Source: Zoroaster sp. YZ-2022
Taxonomy: Eukaryota; Echinodermata; Asteroidea; Forcipulatida; Zoroasteridae
Assembly (NCBI GenBank): GCA_029582265.1
Contig: CM055823.1
Coordinates: forward strand, 7,514,761-7,578,760
DNA length: 64,000 nt
Direction of reading: 5' to 3'
Shown here: positions 60,561-64,000 of the stretch, piece after piece
Layout: each line of letters opens with the position of its first letter
Position numbering within the stretch: position 1 is the first letter of the stretch
Notes under the pieces: generated by a model
What the model was told of the DNA's origin: nothing
Databases searched by the model: none
What the model saw: only the letters and a program-made list of their open reading frames with translations
Position numbers and translations under genes: made by a program

Positions 60561-61690
60561 TTAACTTGTTTCACTTTTTCTTTACAAACTCCACTCCTAT
60601 AGGGTTTGTCAGCCCACACTGCCACATACAGGACAATCCCAACCCCCAAGCGTTGTGAGGAATTTCTTCCATGATGAAGAGTGTGTTCTTTAATGTTATC
60701 TTTTGTGTTTGCTATGATGTTGGAAGACACTGGATTGGTATGATGACACAATGTTTTCTCTTTCTTTTAAATTACCTTAATATTGATATTACCATGAAAG
60801 CAAGCGTCCAGATGGTATTACACAAAATGTCCTCACTCAGTATTCTTTTTTGATGAGATGTTTTATTAATGAATTACCGTGAGGAAAGTAATAGCATTTT
60901 ATGTGCCAAAAAAATATATTTGCATCCTGGCATGATAATTTTGACAAAATGTGTATCATTGTAAAGGAAAGCTGACAGGCCTACTGGTTTCACAAAACAC
61001 GTTAACAAAACGACCATTTGTCTCGTACTGAAGCTTTAGTTGTATGTTGATACCGACAAATACCGACAATAGCACCGTTGAAATTGAGTGTTCTTTATGG
61101 ATTCTCATCTGCATAGCAGCAACAGATGTTAAAATATGCTCGTCTGTGGTGATTTTGAGCGGCATTTTTGATTTTGTTTTATTTTTTATTTTTTTGAAAT
61201 TTACTATGCGCCTTTTAAACTCATCACCTGGCGAGAAACGTTGTTTACAGAGAGTTGGTATAAGGCCAAAATAATTAGAGTCCGGTTTGGGCAAACCGCA
61301 GCGCGTTAAGTGCGTCACCGCACCGATGTTGAAGTCGATCAATGACCAGAAACCGGAGCGTTTGTTTTCATGTTTTTTTTTTTGTTTGTTTGTTTGTTTG
61401 TTGTGTGTTTGTTTGTTTGTTTGTTTTTTGCCTAATACATGTCATATCATTCAAATGTATATAATCACCACTTAAACTTTCTCCATGATGCATTATGCAA
61501 GCCAAAATACACGTTTTATTCCTACGATGTTCTACGCCGAAGCGTTGGTACATATTTTTGTAATCAATTTCTTGAAGACGCACTTTGTTTTCATGCGCCC
61601 GCTGCGTAAGCGATTCCGATCCCAATACAACGACATAGGATGCACACGTTATCGATTTTAATGACACAATCGCATTGTTTAAACACTTAT
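60561..61690. other. Spacer with (TTTG)n microsatellite
   Basis: A TTTG/TTTGT repeat lies at 61371-61428. 61318-61356 contains GACCAGAAACCGGAGCG, also seen near the start of intron 3 in the units. No gene recognised. Confidence 0.4.
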
Positions 61691-64000
61691 TGCAAAGAGT
61701 CCGAGTCGCAAACATGTTGAGTCTGGAGTCCCAAGTCCGAGTCCGCTGGAAGGGCCGAGTCCGAGTCGCCTAGTCACAGTGTAACTTGAGTCGGACTTGG
61801 AGTCCGAGTCCGGAAGTCACGAGTCGCACTAAGTCTAGTACGGATACATAAAGGCATGAACTAGTTGCTCTGTTAAAGAGTCTGGTCAGTGACAACTCTT
61901 TAGTAAAGCTAGATTCAACTTTCAAAAGTTGAATTGTGTGTATTAGCACACATAATTAGACTTAACTTGACTTCAAAGTAATGGTCAATACTTTATTTTG
62001 GGTTGAATTTAGTAAGTGTTATCACTGATTGATCCTTAATATTATGGTTGATTCAACCAGTGGTTTGAAGGAGTAATATGAATGAAGCTAAGATTACGGA
62101 GATAATAACGGACCGATTTCGATACTGATGCAGACATGATTGCTTATAAGACATATTACATTCCAGAATGACATGTTTATTCAGTTCCTTTTGCACGGAG
62201 TGAAAGGGGGATGCTGCATATATGCACATTTTACATTATGTCAGCCAATACACTTAAATTTAGCGCCGCATGAGATGATGGGGTTTCTCAACGTGTACGT
62301 CTTTGTGCCTTGGAGATCCATGTATATTTTTCCGTACAGCCACTGTTGAAATCATCTCTGTTAAAAGCATAATTCTTCTAAGCCGCATAGGTTCAATCTA
62401 AGGGTTCTTGCCAAGACGGTATCCAAAAATGCGCTTGCTGTCCTTTTCGAGGGTACGCAAAGCAAAGGTATACGCTCCCCATTAAATATGCATAAACAAT
62501 TCTCGAAGTTACGCCCATTCACGACCCAACCAACGTTTGCACATCACTTGGGAAAAAATATGTTTGAGTGCTAGACAACTAATCTACATATAAGACATGG
62601 GAGCTATTATTGACCAACATATTTCATTTGATACAAACGAAGCAAAAATCACCAGGGCACTGCAATCTCAAGCAAAATCTGTTGCCGCCCTCAAGAACTT
62701 TCCCAGCGCACACATGTTTATACACACTTGCTGCATCATGTATCAGGCCTATGCAGCCGTCAAAAATCTTCATGTGTTTTCAGTTTTTATTACAATGTCG
62801 CTTAATGTGCATGAGGAAAAATTTAAATTATGTGAAATGCAGCATGTGATGGTAAATAATTTTTCAGTGTTGGGCGCTTGAGACTCTTCAAAATTCATCT
62901 AACCGCGTTTCAATTTAAAATACGCATGCACGTTTGACTCACCAAGGAGGGTGCGTGTGTGTAAAGATGTTGCAGTTACCTTTCAGGTACTTGACGTGCG
63001 CGACAGGGGGTTCAAACGCTTCCAAGCACGTTATTGTGCAGGTTAACCATCACTTTTAGCTTAACCTCCAGCTGCTGCAGCATAATATGCAGCAAATGTA
63101 CCGAGATTATTCCTGCTCATAAAATGTCACGTGTGTGCGTATTATTCTCCCAAAGGTTAATTATGAATAATGGGCCCCTTTGTTAATCATGAATTGTTAA
63201 TCAAATGCAGTATTCAATTGTAGGACTTAATCATTTATTTCAGGGAACATCGCAATTATTAGTATTATTTATTTATGGCGATTGCTTTCGGCTGTAAAGC
63301 CTAGCCGGTATTATCACCGCGAATAGTAGTCACGAATAGTTGTTAACTGACCACTTCTAATAATGTACAGCGTTATGAAGTACAAAGGCAACCATTACTC
63401 GCATTTCATCGTGAATGGTCATTATTCGCGAATAATTTACCAGTATTCACAGCAGCGCGATTAATCGAATCGTTCAAAATCGCCAACGCGTACGATTAGG
63501 GGCAAAGCAACTATTCGCGAATATTCGAATAATCGAACTTTTTCCCAGGCCCTAGTTCTGTAACTGGAGCCGCGGGCTGGTTGCAGCAAGCTTCCAACAC
63601 GGTGATGACGTGTGCACGAAGAGCTCTGGCTAGCGAAAACAACCCGCGGCACGTCCGCCAATGTGCACCGTCACCACAATTTTGGTAGCATGCGCACAAT
63701 CTGTACTATCAACACAAAACTGCAAGTCTCAAACCGTATAAATTATGCATGTTGTAGCAACTCTGCCCGGCCAAGGTTATAATTATCATCACCACACATC
63801 GGACAGCCGTACCGTGAGAGATAAAACTAAAATGTCATAGTGCACCGGTTCAGGAACAAAAAGATTTGAATTTCTGAGGATCATCGATACGTGACGTCTT
63901 GTTTGGACAGGGGCCTGTGCAAATAATACTATAATACAGTGTGCATGTACAGTCCGACATTTAGGCAAACATGGCTGGTGATGAAAGTACCTTTTACGCA
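61691..64000. other. Right flank, no gene recognised
   Basis: 61695-61830 is GAGTCC repeat. 62597-62881 is an open frame on the plus strand whose start (MGAIIDQHISFD, then ALQSQAKSVAALKNF) faintly recalls the C-terminal end of LINE reverse transcriptases; too weak to call. 63420-63550 has TATTCGCGAATA palindromes ending TTTCCCAGGCCCTAG, possibly one end of another hAT-like element. Its partner end was not found. Confidence 0.35.

Noticed and set aside
62597..62881. LINE reverse-transcriptase remnant
   Set aside because: Only a faint resemblance over about 35 residues (GAIIDQHISFD region) and no active-site motif, so not called.

Overview
The window is animal nuclear DNA, most likely from a marine invertebrate deuterostome (echinoderm, hemichordate or amphioxus type). 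The evidence is short exons with GT-AG introns, a five-exon 2-oxoglutarate dioxygenase gene, many small inverted-repeat DNA transposons, tRNA-derived SINEs, long CA microsatellites, AT-rich intergenic DNA and frequent ACATGTAC-type words. The species cannot be fixed from sequence alone. Nothing bacterial or viral was recognised.

Layout. Positions 134-54250 hold a tandem array of four related units: A 134-21364, B 21365-33772, C 33773-45892 and D 45893 to about 54250 (D is truncated and diverges after about 52240). Each unit carries, on the minus strand, a gene related to gamma-butyrobetaine dioxygenase (BBOX1), the enzyme of the last step of carnitine synthesis. Copy A (1293-6365, five coding exons) reads as a complete 472-residue protein with an N-terminal presequence-like segment, the zinc-binding N domain, the HxD...H iron triad and the 2-oxoglutarate arginine. 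Copies B, C and D have the same exon layout, but each carries small indels that break the frame. These are either pseudogenes or an unpolished assembly. Units A, B and C each end with an orphan, frameshifted copy of exon 3 of a second BBOX1-like paralogue on the plus strand (20916-21116, 33325-33525, 45445-45644).

Mobile DNA. Unit A is longer than B and C because of an 8968-bp insertion (11085-20052). It has CCCAGATAACAT inverted ends and a TA target duplication, and units B and C keep the intact empty site. Its two ends are made of different tandem satellites, both rich in TTGGGCCAA-type palindromes. Inside it sits a 4.1-kb hAT-like element (13571-17672) with a perfect 8-bp target duplication, which itself contains a SINE and a decayed reverse transcriptase. 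A 267-bp Tc1-like MITE and a 120-bp palindromic element sit at fixed places in the units, so both predate the duplication. A second hAT-like element (52401-53948) carrying two SINE copies interrupts the end of unit D.

History. Unit C looks like a hybrid: D-like on its left (exons 5 to 3 and half of exon 2) and B-like on its right (exon 1, 5' flank, orphan exon), with a patchy switch at about 38.03-38.65 kb. That is what unequal crossing-over between units B and D would produce. The last 10 kb (54.3-64 kb) holds only dispersed repeats, microsatellites and DNA in which I recognise no gene.

All exon boundaries were read by eye from codon frame and GT-AG signals. No alignment, transcript or database search was run.
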